Origin: Torymus aiolomorphi | Taxonomy: Eukaryota > Arthropoda > Insecta > Hymenoptera > Torymidae | Direction: 5' to 3' | Assembly: GCA_036365515.1 (NCBI GenBank) | Contig: CM070873.1 | Span: 39,935,807-39,999,806 of the forward strand | DNA length: 64,000 bases | The notes under the pieces: model-generated | The model's input: only the letters and a program-made list of their open reading frames with translations | Told to the model about the DNA's origin: nothing | Database searches by the model: none | Shown here: positions 1-12,107 of the stretch, piece after piece | Layout: each line of letters opens with the position of its first letter | How positions within the stretch are numbered: the first letter of the stretch is position 1 | Program-made: the position numbers and the translations under genes

Positions 1-42
1 GCAAGTAGAAAATTGCAGGGGTTATGAATGCTATTTTTATTG

Positions 43-179
43 CACTGAGAGAAGAATATGTTTATATTTAACATGGTATTTTAACTATTAATATGGCATT
101 GTAACTATTAACATATATATTTTAATAGTTAAAATGCAATGTTAAATATAAACATTTTGAGAAAACATTTCTCTCAGTG
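43..179. mobile_element. Short foldback / MITE-like element
   Basis: The ends are inverted copies: the left reads CACTGAGAGAA and the right ends TTCTCTCAGTG. A second matched block, TGTTTATATTTAACA and its complement, lies inside, and TTTTAACTATTA pairs with TAATAGTTAAAA near the centre. The right arm has about ten extra bases, so the arms are imperfect. The element is AT-rich and has no coding capacity. A non-autonomous DNA transposon (MITE) is the simplest reading; the superfamily cannot be told and no clear target duplication is visible. Confidence 0.55.
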
Positions 180-2881
180 TGGCATTTAGTTGATTGAAAT
201 TGCGTAGTCCTATATTATAAGTCTTTTTTATACTTTGTAGTTAGTCTTGCACATTTATCGTCGAGACAATTTTTTTCTGCAAACTTTAATGAAAATTATG
301 CAATTAAATATCGAAAAAAGTTTCACGGTAAGAAAGAAAACGTTAAATTCAGTATGCCGTATTCTAACTTAATCATTACTACGACTGTAAATATAGAGAC
401 GTACTTTTAAATAAGCAACGAAAGAAACAAGAAGAAAAAATGAAAGAAAAATATTCTGATAAAAATAAGGAGGAGAAAATGATAAAAAGCAAGCAAAAGT
501 AACAGTGACTCTAATTGGCCTATTTTCATTTGATGCTTTGTTACGCAAGCATTTCCTTTGCGTGAATGGACGTGAAAGAGGAAACCGTGCGCGCAAACCT
601 GAGCGCGAAATAAGCGACAATTTTCACGTCTCTCTTCATTCAGGTCATATTTTGTTTCGTACTTTTCCTTTAATGAATGTATTAGAGTGTGTATCAATTT
701 ATATTTTTTTTTCGAAACTATCGAAATCCTTTGTCTCGAGAAAATAAACTTTAGAAAAAAGAACATTTCGTTTGTGTCCAGATTTTCCGAAAAATTCGAA
801 ACTCTTTTTCATTAACACACAACCTCTTTCCACTTCCACCCCCTTTTTTCCATTCAATTTTGCCTCTGCTTTTGCTCCGACGTAAAAAGTTCAGACACCG
901 ACGCGTTAACAACCCGCGCCACTTTCCGCCCTCCCTTCTCATCGAACGGCTTCGCACGCTACCGTTGTATACATTTGACTTGTTACTGTGCTTTGTGCCT
1001 TGAACTTGATAGTTTTCCATTAGCAGTCATAACAGCTCGCGAGGAGCTGCGGGAAAAGGGCGGATGAGAGGGAGAGAGAGAGAAAAAAAAGAGAATTCGA
1101 GGATTGCTTGGGTACGTTTTCTTATGCGTGGCGGGAGTTTAAACAGCGGCTGATGGATTTTCAATCGGACGAGACGTGGCTAAACAGAAAAGAAGAAGAA
1201 GATTCGGAAGCCAGTGTTGCGTAAAGTCAGCGCTGAATTGTTTGGTTACTCTGAAAATAGTTGCTAATTCAATAGAAAAGTTCACGTTTCATCAAGCAGT
1301 CTTTGAAAGAACTTTGAAACAAAAGAGAGCCGAAAGAGCGGTAAGCTGCTTTGAAAGACCGTCACATTCATCCCGCTTCGGGCGCGACATCTACCGTCCC
1401 CCACCAGTAATTTCCATTTTTATTACAAAACAAGTTGCCATACGGCTGACCCTCCCAACCATATACCTTTCTACGGGCAAAGGTCGGGAGCCGACCGACA
1501 CTTACCTGAAACAGAGAAAATAATTGCGGCCTTAGGTTGTGTTTTTTCGTCCGCGGTCGGAGGGTGGACAGGCTAAGAAAATAATGGGGGGCGAAATTAA
1601 ACGGGACGTCAGTGGTGGTAGCGGAATCGTTTGGGTTTCTTTTTGAGCTGGGGATAACGAGGCGACGAAGTTTCCTTTTTTTTCGGTAATAGTTTTTTGA
1701 TGACGCGGCTATTCTTGGAAATCAAGGCATACAACATCTTATATTAGATATCTGAAATTCAATTAGCGCGAGTTTTTGTTCTTATATTTCCGGCTCTGAT
1801 ACATTTACGATTCTACCCATCACACATTTCAACACACAAACACATACACACGTGCATATATCTCACTTCGAAAGCCTGAGCACTGATCCCCGCCGCGCGA
1901 TCGATCTCGATAATCGAATTTCGCGCTATTTTCGAAGCGGCGCGCTCAAATGAAGCGCCTCCGTGCTTAATGTCGTCAGGCTCTCGCCGGCGCGTAAGAG
2001 CTGAGCCCTCGTATCGAATGACGGTAGTGATAGAGCCAGCCTATACCGTCAGTGCGTTAATTTAGTTCGAGGAAGCGAAACAGGCCGCGCGTGTAGATAT
2101 TGATAGGATATATTGATTTGTATTTAGTTGAAATCTTTTTTATGGTTATAAGAAAAAATCACCACCCAAACAAATCTCGTCGTTGTAGCTGACAAAATGC
2201 GCCATTAGCCCTTGGCTGCAGCTCGCATACATGCATAATTCACTCTCTTGCTCCCTTTCGCTCCTTCTCTTGCATGCTCGCGCTTCTTCCTATTCTTCAA
2301 TGTCTCGCGTTACGCCGCTACCGAGCAAGATTAATGAAGTTCAATTGTCGGACCCGGGACGATATTTATAAAGCGCACACGCGTACGCTTGCACGCTCGG
2401 CCTCCCGTAACTCAATATTTTACATCCTTCGAAGCGTCTTCCCGTATGACGGATTATTTATACGGCGGGGGGCGGTAGGCGTTGACGCGGAGTCGCGAAT
2501 TTTTCACCGAGTGAAATATCGCGCGCGAGTGTGAAATTTGAATGATCGCAAGCAAGTGGGTGCGGCCGTATTGTCGGGGTTGTTTTGCGGTGATTCGCAC
2601 GAGGGATGCCTAAGTATCTGTGTGAATTAATTTTAGGTTTGGAAGGTGCTGACTTGTCAAAAATGATTGAGTACGTCGAGATAAATAAAAGAGTTTAGTT
2701 TATTCGAAGAAAAATCTCACAGTGATAGCTGTATCCAAGAATGATCGCTCGATACACGTACAAAACTACAAAGCAGAAAACTTTAAAAAGACACAGAGCT
2801 GCTCAATACTGCGGAATTAACAACTTTTGAACGGCAAACAAATCGCAGCCACGAGTTTCAATGGAGTCACGCGCGCGACAC
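180..2881. other. Non-coding stretch with CpG-rich islands
   Basis: No gene is recognised. AT-rich DNA alternates with CpG-rich islands around 880-1150, 1880-2100 and 2220-2600. The first is C-rich on its left (ACTTCCACCCCC near 830) and G-rich on its right (GGGAAAAGGGCGG near 1050). Open frames here are short and have no recognisable domains. Confidence 0.6.
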
Positions 2882-2913
2882 TATATAAATTCGTGATTGT
2901 CTTTTTCTCACTC
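2882..2913 (+). promoter_or_regulatory. Candidate TATA-Inr core promoter
   Basis: TATATAA at 2882-2888 is followed by TCACTC at 2908-2913, a 5-of-6 match to the arthropod initiator TCAKTY, with the A at 2910, 28 bp after the TATA start. That spacing is normal. An ATG at 2945 opens a frame to 3193, but the product is low-complexity at its end and has no known domain, so a real transcript is unproven. Confidence 0.3.
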
Positions 2914-3407
2914 GGCAAGTCGTAAAAAGCTCGCCGCGAGAATCATGTCAAAGACATTTGCAGTGGCAACGGCCTTAAAACTTCCAGGAGGTCGATTAGC
3001 ACCGTCGGATTTCCGCGATCAAAGCGATAGGGCACGCGAGAGTTCTCAACTATTGTTAATGAGAGCAAGATATACTCATCAAAAGATCAATTCGATTCCC
3101 CCACTCCTTTCGACTGCATTCTTATCACGCAACTTAGCCAAACAATCGCTTTTTCTCCCTCTCCCATCCTCTCGCTCTCCTCTACCTACTTGACATTCAC
3201 AACACTCTCAAAACTATTTCCCTAATCGGCCTCGCTGCACCGTCGCCGTAGCCTCTATTCACTCTTCCCTCTCCCTTCCCTTCTCCCTCCTGCCATCGTA
3301 AAACATACTTTCACGGCAGCGAATACATGTCGGGCTCTCAAAGAGAGCCAACTTTCTTGCCTCTTTTTTCCTCTCGACAGAAAAGGCGGTCGTCGTCGCG
3401 ACGTCGA

Positions 3408-3432
3408 AGAGAGAGAGAGAGAGAGAGAGGGG

Positions 3433-3468
<36 letters not shown>
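3408..3468. repeat. (GA)n microsatellite
   Basis: Nearly uninterrupted GA dinucleotide repeat broken by a short GGGG and one AC step. It sits between a pyrimidine-rich stretch (3150-3300) and a purine-rich one (3590-3900). GA repeats can bind GAGA factor in flies; that role is only inferred here. Confidence 0.9.
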
Positions 3469-4160
3469 GATAAATGAGGTTCGAAAGTGGGGTACGTGCG
3501 CGACGCGCGACGATATATCTTCAGCTACGAAGCCTACGTGAGCGGAATCCCGCCCGCGGGTTAAAGGCGGATTTGTTACGTATTTTTCGTAGGTGAGTGA
3601 GAGAGAGAGGGAGGAGAGAGAGGACGTCTACGCCTTCTCGCTGCAGCAGCTCTACACCCGTAATTTCCGTCGACGCGCGAGGTTATGTGCACCGTGAGAC
3701 GGAGGGGGTAGTGGTTTTGCTGTCGGTGTTCAAGGTCGGGGGTTGATGACGCCCGAGACGTGGATGGCGCATGGTGCAGCGTGAATTCGTAAGAGGCAGA
3801 GGTTTCGAGGAGGTTAAAGAACGGCGACTGCCAGGAGGGAAAATGGTGGTGAGAGCTGGGTGTTAGAATGATTGATTGAATCTCTGCTGCTATTGTGACC
3901 TTGATAGTTTTGGGTGTGATCATCATTCATATCTCTTGTATGACTGAATCACATGTGAGAAAAATAAAAGATAATAAATAATATAGATGGATTTTTAACC
4001 AATGAAAGGAGTGTGACAAGACATCAAACCACTAGAAAAGGATAATGCTTTTGGTTCTCACTTCCAATATAGACATAGAACCTAGAAAGCTAATATAATT
4101 ATGAATAATCCATCAACCATCAGTATTTAAACATAAATGCACTTGCATAGAAAGAAAAAA
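3469..4160. other. Purine-rich non-coding stretch
   Basis: The right half of a CpG-rich island (3480-3900) is G-rich on the plus strand, with GA tracts near 3600, followed by AT-rich DNA to 4160. I see no gene, RNA or transposon end here. Confidence 0.5.
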
Positions 4161-4400
4161 TACTTTTATTCCCATCTCAACAAATATGGCCACTTTTTTC
4201 CCTGAAAAGCGGGACAAAAGTTAAATTTGTTTCCCTCTTTCAACAAATTTAACGTTTGCGGGAAATATGACGATATTTCCCGCAAAAGAGGGAAATATGC
4301 CCATATTTTCCTCTTTTTGCCGGCCGCATATTTCCCCATATTTCCGTCGGTCCCACTTTCCAAATAAAAAAGTGGCCACAGTTGAGATGGGAATAAAGTA
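4161..4400. mobile_element. Foldback MITE with two internal perfect hairpins
   Basis: The ends are inverted repeats of about 32 bp: TTTATTCCCATCTCAAC on the left, GTTGAGATGGGAATAAA on the right, then a shared TGGCCACTTTTT block. Inside lie two adjacent perfect hairpins: a 12-bp stem (4220-4231 with 4242-4253) and a 14-bp stem with a 4-nt loop (4255-4268 with 4273-4286). The words GGGAAATATG and CATATTTCC recur. There is no coding capacity. Non-autonomous DNA transposon or foldback element; class unknown. Confidence 0.65.
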
Positions 4401-7071
4401 CTATATGTACTATATAAGTAAATGTCTTCATTTTTACGCTTGTTTTAATATACCAGCGTTAATTTGGCGCGCTACGCGCGCCCTCTCTTCGCTGTTTCTC
4501 GATTTCTTTCGAGTTTCGAGATCGATTCGAGATTTCGAGATACCTCGCAAAAACGCTCGAAAACCGAACGAATCTCGATCGCTCAATTTATATTAAGGAT
4601 TTCACCCTTTCTTGTCTAAATTTCCCCTTTTTTCTGTTAATGATTTTTGAAATTTTATATTTTAACTAGTTCAAACAATATCATTGTCTATCAACGATAA
4701 TTAATTTTTAAACAGCCAGTCTTCCAAGCTCAGTCCTGTAACCCTAAAAAACCATCTTAACCAACTTTCATGCATCGTCTGACCAAACCGCGCTACCACC
4801 ACTGCGTATGCGATACTGCGCATCTACTCCTCTTCGAAAAACATACCCAGGCTTCCCATTCAGTACCCAACTGGCTAGTCAAACCTTCTGTGTTCATGCG
4901 CGCGCGCGTTTGTGTGTGTGTGTGTGTGAGTGTGTGTACAGCAGCAGGCTACCGAAATTCGACCTCCCGTGTAATTGTATGCAAGTCGAGCCGGCGAATC
5001 ATAACACGCTCGTATGCGCATATTCAAGCTCGCTAGCGTCTATTATTTCAAAACAAGCCGGTGTAGGGAGAGGGAGAGAGAGGGAAAGAGAGAGAAAAGC
5101 ACTCTTTTGCATACACGCGTATTTTCTAGTCCGCGCTGCGATGGTTTTCGGAGAGAAGCTCGCTCTGACAGGCATCTGATGAGATGCCTGTCGTCGGCGG
5201 AAGAAGAATTTTTCTTGGGATGGAGTTGTCTCGTATCTTCCGAGTTGGTTGCCATTTTACGACGAAGCAGCGAGTTCGCGGAAAAGAACTTTTCATTGTT
5301 TCTAGCTGAAATGTTTCCAGGGCTGAAAAACAGCGCAATGATTTTTTTCTAATAACTGAAAAAGATATAAGGAAGTGGTGGCGAGCCGCTGAAACCTTTC
5401 CTGCTTCGCGTGAAATCGAGTTACCGAACTCTACCGCGGCTCGGCAACCCACTTTCTCGACGCGGGGCTACTTACAGTGTCATCAGAGAGCCTCATATCG
5501 AATTCATGACTGCGAACTTTAGGATATCGATTCTCCATCCGCGCGAGCGAGAGAACGCCTCGTTCTCTAGAGTTCGGACAATAAAGGGGAATTTCGCGTC
5601 GAGGCCAAACAAAGCGAGATCGGATTTCGCGAAAGAAGGAAGGCCCGAATGCCCGGGAATCTAATTTGGACGGAATGTAGAGGAAGTAGTTCGGAAGAGG
5701 ATCTGGCCGCTCGGTTCGGTGGATTTAGCGAGAATTATTTTTCACGAGAAAGACTTCTTTTCTATGGAAAATATTAGGCCGCGTGACTTAAGTGGTTTTC
5801 GCACACAGATTGCATGAAAAGCGCGCAACTAGGTTTACGTACACAAATCAGGATACTTGCCCTGCTTCGAATCTATCAAAGATAATTCTATTTTCATAAA
5901 ATAAAGGTTGTTATAAACGTTTCAGTATCTAAATATACTGGAATGCTTCAAGATAAACATGGAATACTGGTAGTAAATAGCATTCACTGAATAATTTAAT
6001 GATGATATTGATTTAATAACACTAAAGCGTGTTGTTGTTATAAATGAAGTGATTGAAGTAATTAAGTTATTGAATCAGTATTTACTAAATTTTCTAGACA
6101 GGATTAATCAACACATTAACTGTTTCGCACTTTCCATCCCCGAAACCAATAAGATAAGTCCTTTTCAAGCCAAAAGAATTCAGCTATCGGCATTTCCATT
6201 TCGATTTTTCTACGAATTTTAGACTACCGAATCAAAAACCTCCCTTCGCTATTGCATTCAGCTAGCTCCAAACACACGCGTCCAAAAAGAAATTCTCTCA
6301 CAAAGGCCTCCCGCTTCGATCTCTCCAGCAGCAGCAGCAGCAGCACCATCCGATTCCTAAACAATACCCCCACACGCATACACTTCCACCCTCTACTCTT
6401 TCACCTACGTGCACCTCTCTCGCGAAATCCCCGTGAAAGCCGGCGGTGCCGGTCTAACAACTCGTACGTCCCGAAATTTCGCCGCCACCGTCGCGCTCGG
6501 ATTAATCCCATCAGGATCAGGGGGGAGCCTGTCGGACGTAGTTTTCGCGACGACGCGGCTACTTTGACGATGCCGAGGAGAAGGAGGATGGAGCACTGAC
6601 CGTTCGCGCGCGAAATGCGACGGCTATGGACAACTGTGGATTTGAATGAGTGACTAGTGATTGATGATGAAGTGTAGGGATGGTTGTGTAGATATTTTTC
6701 GGGTTCTGAACCTGGTTGTACAAAAGAACCATGGCTTTTGAGAAGTTGTTTTGAAAGGAATGTTGGTTATTAGTGAGATCCAGTTATTTGGATTAGAATC
6801 GTTTATATTTTACGTGAATAGGATTTTAAACGGCGTTAAAATCTAGTTAGCAAATAATTTGCTATTTCATAAGTCTATTTCATTAAAAACTCTGCATTCT
6901 ATAATCATTATATGATATCTTTTAATTAAAATATTCTGAAAAGTATAAATATCCTTTTAATTTCATTTTAATTTAACAAAGGTAAAAGGAAAATGGATAA
7001 ATTTGTATTAATCTATCGGATGTACCATATTAAACTCTCGATCGACGGAGTCCGTACGATGTTCATACATG
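4401..7071. other. Non-coding stretch with islands near 5.2 and 6.4 kb
   Basis: No gene is recognised. A GT microsatellite (4910-4938) and a GA tract (5070-5095) sit in a CpG-rich island at 4900-5700. A perfect 11-bp hairpin with a 4-nt loop lies at 5167-5192. A second island at 6250-6650 has C-rich DNA on the left and G-rich DNA on the right. The rest (5800-6120, 6800-7070) is AT-rich and featureless. Confidence 0.5.
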
Positions 7072-7312
7072 TTTAATATGGGTTTGAAGTTTGCAACGTT
7101 CGAGTGGAATGGAATAAAAAAAAAAGATTCATTTTACTTCACGTTTATACTAAATAATATTTTGCGTGTAAATTTAGTGTTTTATAGTATAAAATAACTT
7201 TAAAACAAAGGTTTAGGTAAAATTTCCATTGTTTAATAGCTCTAACCAATTTTAAAAAATTATTTCGTTGTATTCCAACGATGCAAACTTCAGACCCATT
7301 GTTTAATTAAGT
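7072..7312. mobile_element. Probable MITE with imperfect terminal inverted repeats
   Basis: The core ATGGGTTTGAAGTTTGCA near 7078 returns as its near-complement TGCAAACTTCAGACCCAT near 7282. The match continues imperfectly for about 35 bp on each side of an AT-rich 170-bp centre. Just outside, CCATATTAAAC (7025-7035) is the exact inverse of GTTTAATATGG (7071-7081), so the left end is itself palindromic. No open frame; the boundaries are approximate. Confidence 0.45.
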
Positions 7313-8166
7313 TTAGTAATTTAACATATTTAAGCATAAACTGTTACGTTGATAACTTTGATACCATCATACCTATTCATTATTCAGATATGAGAATGAT
7401 TAATTAAGGAGTATTACAAAACTGTTATAGTAATGTGTCGTTTGATGCTATAAGAGATAACTACAGTTATTATGCTCTCATATTATTAACTATTTGAATA
7501 AAGATACTCTTTTCTAATTAGTACCTGGAAATTCTGCTATATAAGTGTATGCTTAGCCACGGTAACGAGCTCTTAAAAAGTTTGCATAAGATTATGTCAT
7601 TGAAAAAGTACTTATTTATTATCTGGTTAAAGATGACTTTACGCATATTTTATAGATAATTGATGGAGAGAAGTAAAGTTACACAGGCTGTTATAGAGAC
7701 GATTCAGAAGAAGAAGAAGAAGCTATAATGATTCCAAAGATATTCCAAAAGTATTCCAAAGGTATTTACCCTTTCCATACATCTTTTCACATCGTTTTTC
7801 ATGAATGAAGGAATTCTTAACTCAAACCAATGTACTGTTACCAAATAAATACCACAACACGATGTTTTAAAACGGACGATACAAAACGTATAATGATGGC
7901 GAACCGGTGAAATTTCTCACCCCCAGCCACGAGGAACCGAGTCGCGGCACATCGCGAGTAAACGGTCGCGCACTCGGTTCCTCGGCGTTAAAATCACTGT
8001 GCGCAGCGCAGAAAGAGAATGAGGAAGAGGAGAAGGAAGAAAGAGAAACAGCAAGAGAAAGAGGCTAACCTATGATCCATAGACACGGGTTTGAAGATCC
8101 TCCCCTGCGCCAAGTGGTAGCTCCTCCTCCCTCTGGTCCCCGTACTTCCAGCCTCGTCGTCTGCTT
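7313..8166. other. AT-rich stretch leading into a CpG-rich promoter-proximal region
   Basis: Positions 7313-7900 are AT-rich, with a short tandem of TATTCCAAAG-like words at 7729-7762. From 7905 the DNA turns CpG-rich. A perfect 12-bp inverted repeat, GAGGAACCGAGT at 7931-7942 and its complement at 7972-7983, flanks 29 bp and lies about 225 bp upstream of the 8.2-kb core promoter. It could be a binding site for a dimeric factor, which is inference. Confidence 0.4.
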
Positions 8167-8208
8167 TATATAATTCGATTGCGAGTAGCGGCTAGGGATA
8201 GTTCAGTC
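8167..8208 (+). promoter_or_regulatory. TATA-Inr core promoter, gene not identified
   Basis: TATATAA at 8167-8173 is followed by a perfect arthropod initiator, TCAGTC at 8203-8208. The expected start base A is at 8205, 38 bp after the first T of the TATA box, a little long; counting from the end of the box it is about 32. The next 100 bp read like a 5' leader: few ATGs, CA-rich, ending in CTCTCCTTAG just before an ATG at 8308. That ATG opens only a 28-codon frame (to 8394), so the true coding exon, if any, may lie downstream beyond an intron, or this may be a non-coding RNA promoter. Confidence 0.4.
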
Positions 8209-8394
8209 ACTGGTATCACATCTGGCCCTCGATCAACACATTCCTTTGCACAGTTTTTTACGGAAATAATTATCACCACAACAACTCTCCCTATCTCTCT
8301 CCTTAGGATGGAAGTGGACCAATCGTACCAACTGTCTCTTCAAAGTCTCCGCGCGCACTCGCCAAGTCTTTCACGGGGGGGTCAAGACAGATGA

Positions 8395-9811
8395 ACCTCG
8401 TTCACCAGGATAGGGAGGTAGTAGAGCGAGAACCGCAAAATCGACGCCGCTTCCGCTACTGCTGCCGCTGATGCTGCTGCCGCTGCTGGGAGAGGCCCGT
8501 CGACGCGAGGAGAGAGTCGGATAGAGCTGACTACTGACCGAGCCTCGCTGCCGCTGCTCTACGCGTCCTCTCTCTCTCTCTCTTTCTCCTCTTTCTCTGC
8601 GCGCGCGCCTCCCGTCCGGGTGGGGAGTTGGTTGCGCGCCCTCCGCAGAGAGGGACGGCGTCCCCCTCTTTCTACCCAGAGAGGGGGTAGTACACCGCAT
8701 ACTGTGATAGAGGGAGAGACAGAGAAGAAAGAGGAGGAGGGATATGCGCGCGCGATGTAGCAACAGGCGCGCGTGTATCCATTAGCTCCGGCGCTCGCGA
8801 GCTAGGGAAAGAGAACGAGAGAGAGCACGCGAGAGAGAATGGGAGAGAAAGAGAGATGACGTCAGCGGCGACGTGACGTAGGCGTGGTCACGGATGCGCA
8901 CCAACACCTCGCGCGCGCGCCTGTCACCCGCGTTGTCATAGTGACTGCGCGCCGCTGCCGCTGTCGTCGTCGTCGTCGTCGTCGGCGTCGTAGTTGTCGT
9001 CGTCGTCGTGTCGACATTGCCCCTCGTGCGCTCTCGATTCTCTGTCTCTCTCTTTCGCGAATGCTGACAGAGAGGAAGAAGCAGGGCGAGGACGAGTCCG
9101 CGTCCGTCTTTGTCTGTCTTTAGACGGGGGAGCGAGCGAACGTTTTTTCCGAGAGGTACTCTCACTCTCGCTTTGAACTCGCCTCGTTTTGGTTCTGTTT
9201 TGACGAGAATGAGAGAGATAGAGAGCGAGAGAGGAAGGGTTTTTTTCGGTCGTGTCGCATCGATGAGGCGGGGTTTTTGCTGTCGCTTTGACGCCGGCGA
9301 TACGGTTATTATGTAGACTGAGTTTTTGCGTCGGTCACGGGAGCACGTGTGGGGTTGGAGAAAGTGATGATGGAGACAGGTTAGAGCAGCGTGAGAATAA
9401 TATTGTGAATTGCAGAAATTTTATGATTAAATTTTTTCTGTAGCTCACATTGTTACATATTATTTTCATGTTATATTTTGAGGATGTTTTATAATTTATG
9501 ATGTAACTACTGTACTAAGCTGCTCCATTTTTTAGTCTATTTATTTCACTTCGTCTGATTTAACTCGATCTCTGCAACTTCACTTTGAATGAGTACAGAT
9601 AATTCTCTCAATTGATGTTACATCATGACCCAATTATTTGTTCATAGGTCTATGAGACGAATTATACTCGCTTTAAAAAAAGTAATTGTAAAGTAACTAA
9701 TTAGCCTTTCATTTAATGTTCAATATCTTTATAAGTACATTATACAAGCTAGTCAAATTAATTCATCACATTACTAGCTTCAAAGGAAAATCGTTCTTTT
9801 GTAGATAATTA
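8395..9811. other. CpG-rich island with simple repeats, then AT-rich DNA
   Basis: Positions 8400-9350 are strongly CpG-rich. They carry CT tracts near 8570, GA tracts near 8800-8850 and a (GTC)n repeat at 8962-9010. Long open frames on both strands encode serine- or arginine-rich strings from the repeats and are not credible genes. Positions 9380-9811 are AT-rich with nothing recognisable. Confidence 0.5.
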
Positions 9812-10600
9812 AGTATATATCTGTGGCTTCCAGGAATAACGACTTAACCCACTTGAGGGTCAAAATTGAGTTAGCACCGAAATTTATACCTTCTAACTAC
9901 CCTTTTTCATGTAGACTTGGTCCGGAAATCTGAAACACGTTCAAAGAGCAAATATCAGCTAAGTGCATAACCACTTAACTGCACCTGTGCCCGTAAAAAC
10001 CACTTAACTGAATATTTATATTTAATTAAAAGCACCGTTTTGAAGTTAATACTATGCAATAAACAGATTATGACATACATATTTTTATAGCAACAAAGAT
10101 CAAAGGCAATAGATAATAGAAGGTAACACAACAGCTTTGATTGCCGGGCAATGGGCCGAGTGTGCATAAACAGTAACCGAGTAACGTTTGGTATTCGGTT
10201 TACCGAATTCCGTTGACTTCACGCATATTCTGTTGGGAGGCGCATGCGTGGGAATGAATATTTAAAAAAGAATTCGTATTCTATGTTTTAAGTGTAGAAA
10301 TAACTATGTTATTTTTCTTATTTGAACAATTTCCCTAAACTGCTTAACTGCACAGTTACCGGAATAACGACTTAACTGCATTGTTTGGTTTGTTTATACA
10401 AAGAATAAAAATTTATTCTAGCAGCTGATAGTGAGGTTCGAAAGATATTCGATACCTTTCTAAATGTCTACATTGTTAAGACTCATCTCGCGCATTTTCT
10501 TACATATGAAGTGTCATGACAGAAATGTTAAAACGGCGATTTCTCGAAAACACGTACAAGTGGGTTAAGTCGTTATTCCTATAAGCCACAGATATATACT
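9812..10600. mobile_element. Non-autonomous DNA transposon with 44-bp TIRs
   Basis: The first 44 bp (9812-9855) match the inverse complement of the last 44 bp (10557-10600) with two differences. Both ends contain CTGTGGCTT and the word AATAACGACTTAACCCACTT. Related words recur inside as subterminal repeats: CACTTAACTGCA near 9971, CACTTAACTG near 10001, GCTTAACTGCACAG near 10340 and AATAACGACTTAACTGCA near 10365. If the TIR proper begins at CTGTGG, the flanks on both sides read ATATAT, a possible target duplication. The interior has no transposase, so it would depend on a partner element. Superfamily unknown. Confidence 0.75.
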
Positions 10601-12107
10601 GATATAATTTTAGAATCGATTTTTTGATATAATTGTATTTAAATTAGCTCACCAAAACAATCGGTTTTTAAGAAATATACTAAAGTTTTAAGTAGATACG
10701 GACCGAATATAGTCAGACAAAATAAACATCTTGAAGATATTTCATAACCTTACGACCGCAAATCATCTCTTACAAAACCTAAAACACATTCATAATTTCT
10801 ATTCCCAAAAATACTCGCTATTAGTTAAATGTAGCTACAAAATACAGATGCAGGAATTTCTGGCATCCAAGTTACTGCTCGCCCACGCGAGAAGGAAACA
10901 TGTGATATCTCGGATAGAGAGAGGGGCTAGAAATTATCAGCACGTATCGATAGCGATAAAATCCAAAGAATAAAAACGTATATTTATAAACTAAAAATGC
11001 ATGCACAGCTTTTGTACAAAAAGAAGAGAAACGAGCAGTAGTTGTGGACCTTGAAAGTCTGGAAAAAGGAACAAGCGAGTGCACGCCGGAGAGAATAGGT
11101 GAACGGGGAGTGTGCAGTAAGGGGGGGGGGGGCGAGCGGCGCGCGCGTGTCGTTGACAAGAACGAGGGGAGGGTGCGGCGACGAGAGCGCGCTCGCACCG
11201 GTCAGTCAACCCTTTGTTTTGATTCTTTTGGGAGTGCGGGGAGGATGCTACAGAGGCGAAATGTGATGTGGTAAGTGAATGCTTAGAGGGAGAGAGTTAA
11301 TTTATATTTTGGTAAGAGGTTTGTTGTGGGATGATTAGTTTCACAAGGTGAAACTGAGAAAATTGGTTACCACGATGTTATCTGTTTCAGTAAGAACATT
11401 TCAAATTCAGAAATTACAAGTGTCTATGAAATCATTACCAATTCTACGAAGATACTGTATATATATACATAATGTTTTGAACAGTAAAGAAAGCTTCGCT
11501 TCCTCAAAGAGAGCTTTGGAAATTAAATTTTTGAGATTTTTTTTCCATCTCTGAATGCGTGTATTCGTATCAAGCGGATATCTCGAGTAATGTATGGGCT
11601 AATTTTGATAAAAAAACTGTTATTATCTTTCGCTTTCATTACTATTGTATTAGAGGCATAAACAATGTCTTAAAGTTAGAATTTAAGTTCCTTTTTACGT
11701 AAACTACTTCTTCTTCGGATTAGTAATAGATGTCATGGAATAAGAAAATAAAGTTTAAAAAATCTTAGTGTCATGTGAATTAACAGGAATTCTTAGTACT
11801 TCCCAAAGAGACTGTCTGGCATAATAGGATTAATGAAAAGAATTAGCGTCACTACAAAACCAGAACAATACACTGTAATTATCTCGATTCGACGAAGAAA
11901 CATCCGGCAATATCTCTGGGGATCTGCCTATACCAGGGAAGTACTTTTCCAAGTACGCGCGCGCGTCTCTGCTTGTATATTCGGCTGCTAATGAGGTTTC
12001 CGTGTATTCCTCGATAGATAATACTCGCGCAATTCGATTGCACGTGCGCCAAGGAACCGCGCGGAATTTCTTAATCAGACGGTATATTTTTGCTATGTTC
12101 TCACTCT
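10601..12107. other. Non-coding stretch with an island near 11.1 kb
   Basis: No gene is recognised. A CpG-rich island at 10880-11270 carries a 10-base G run near 11122 and is A/C-rich on its left and G-rich on its right. Positions 11350-11880 are AT-rich. A smaller CpG-rich patch lies at 11930-12070. Confidence 0.5.

Noticed and set aside
8371..9165. Long minus-strand frames rich in Ser, Arg and Thr
   Set aside because: They translate CT, GA and GTC repeats of a CpG-rich island; equally long frames occur on the other strand.
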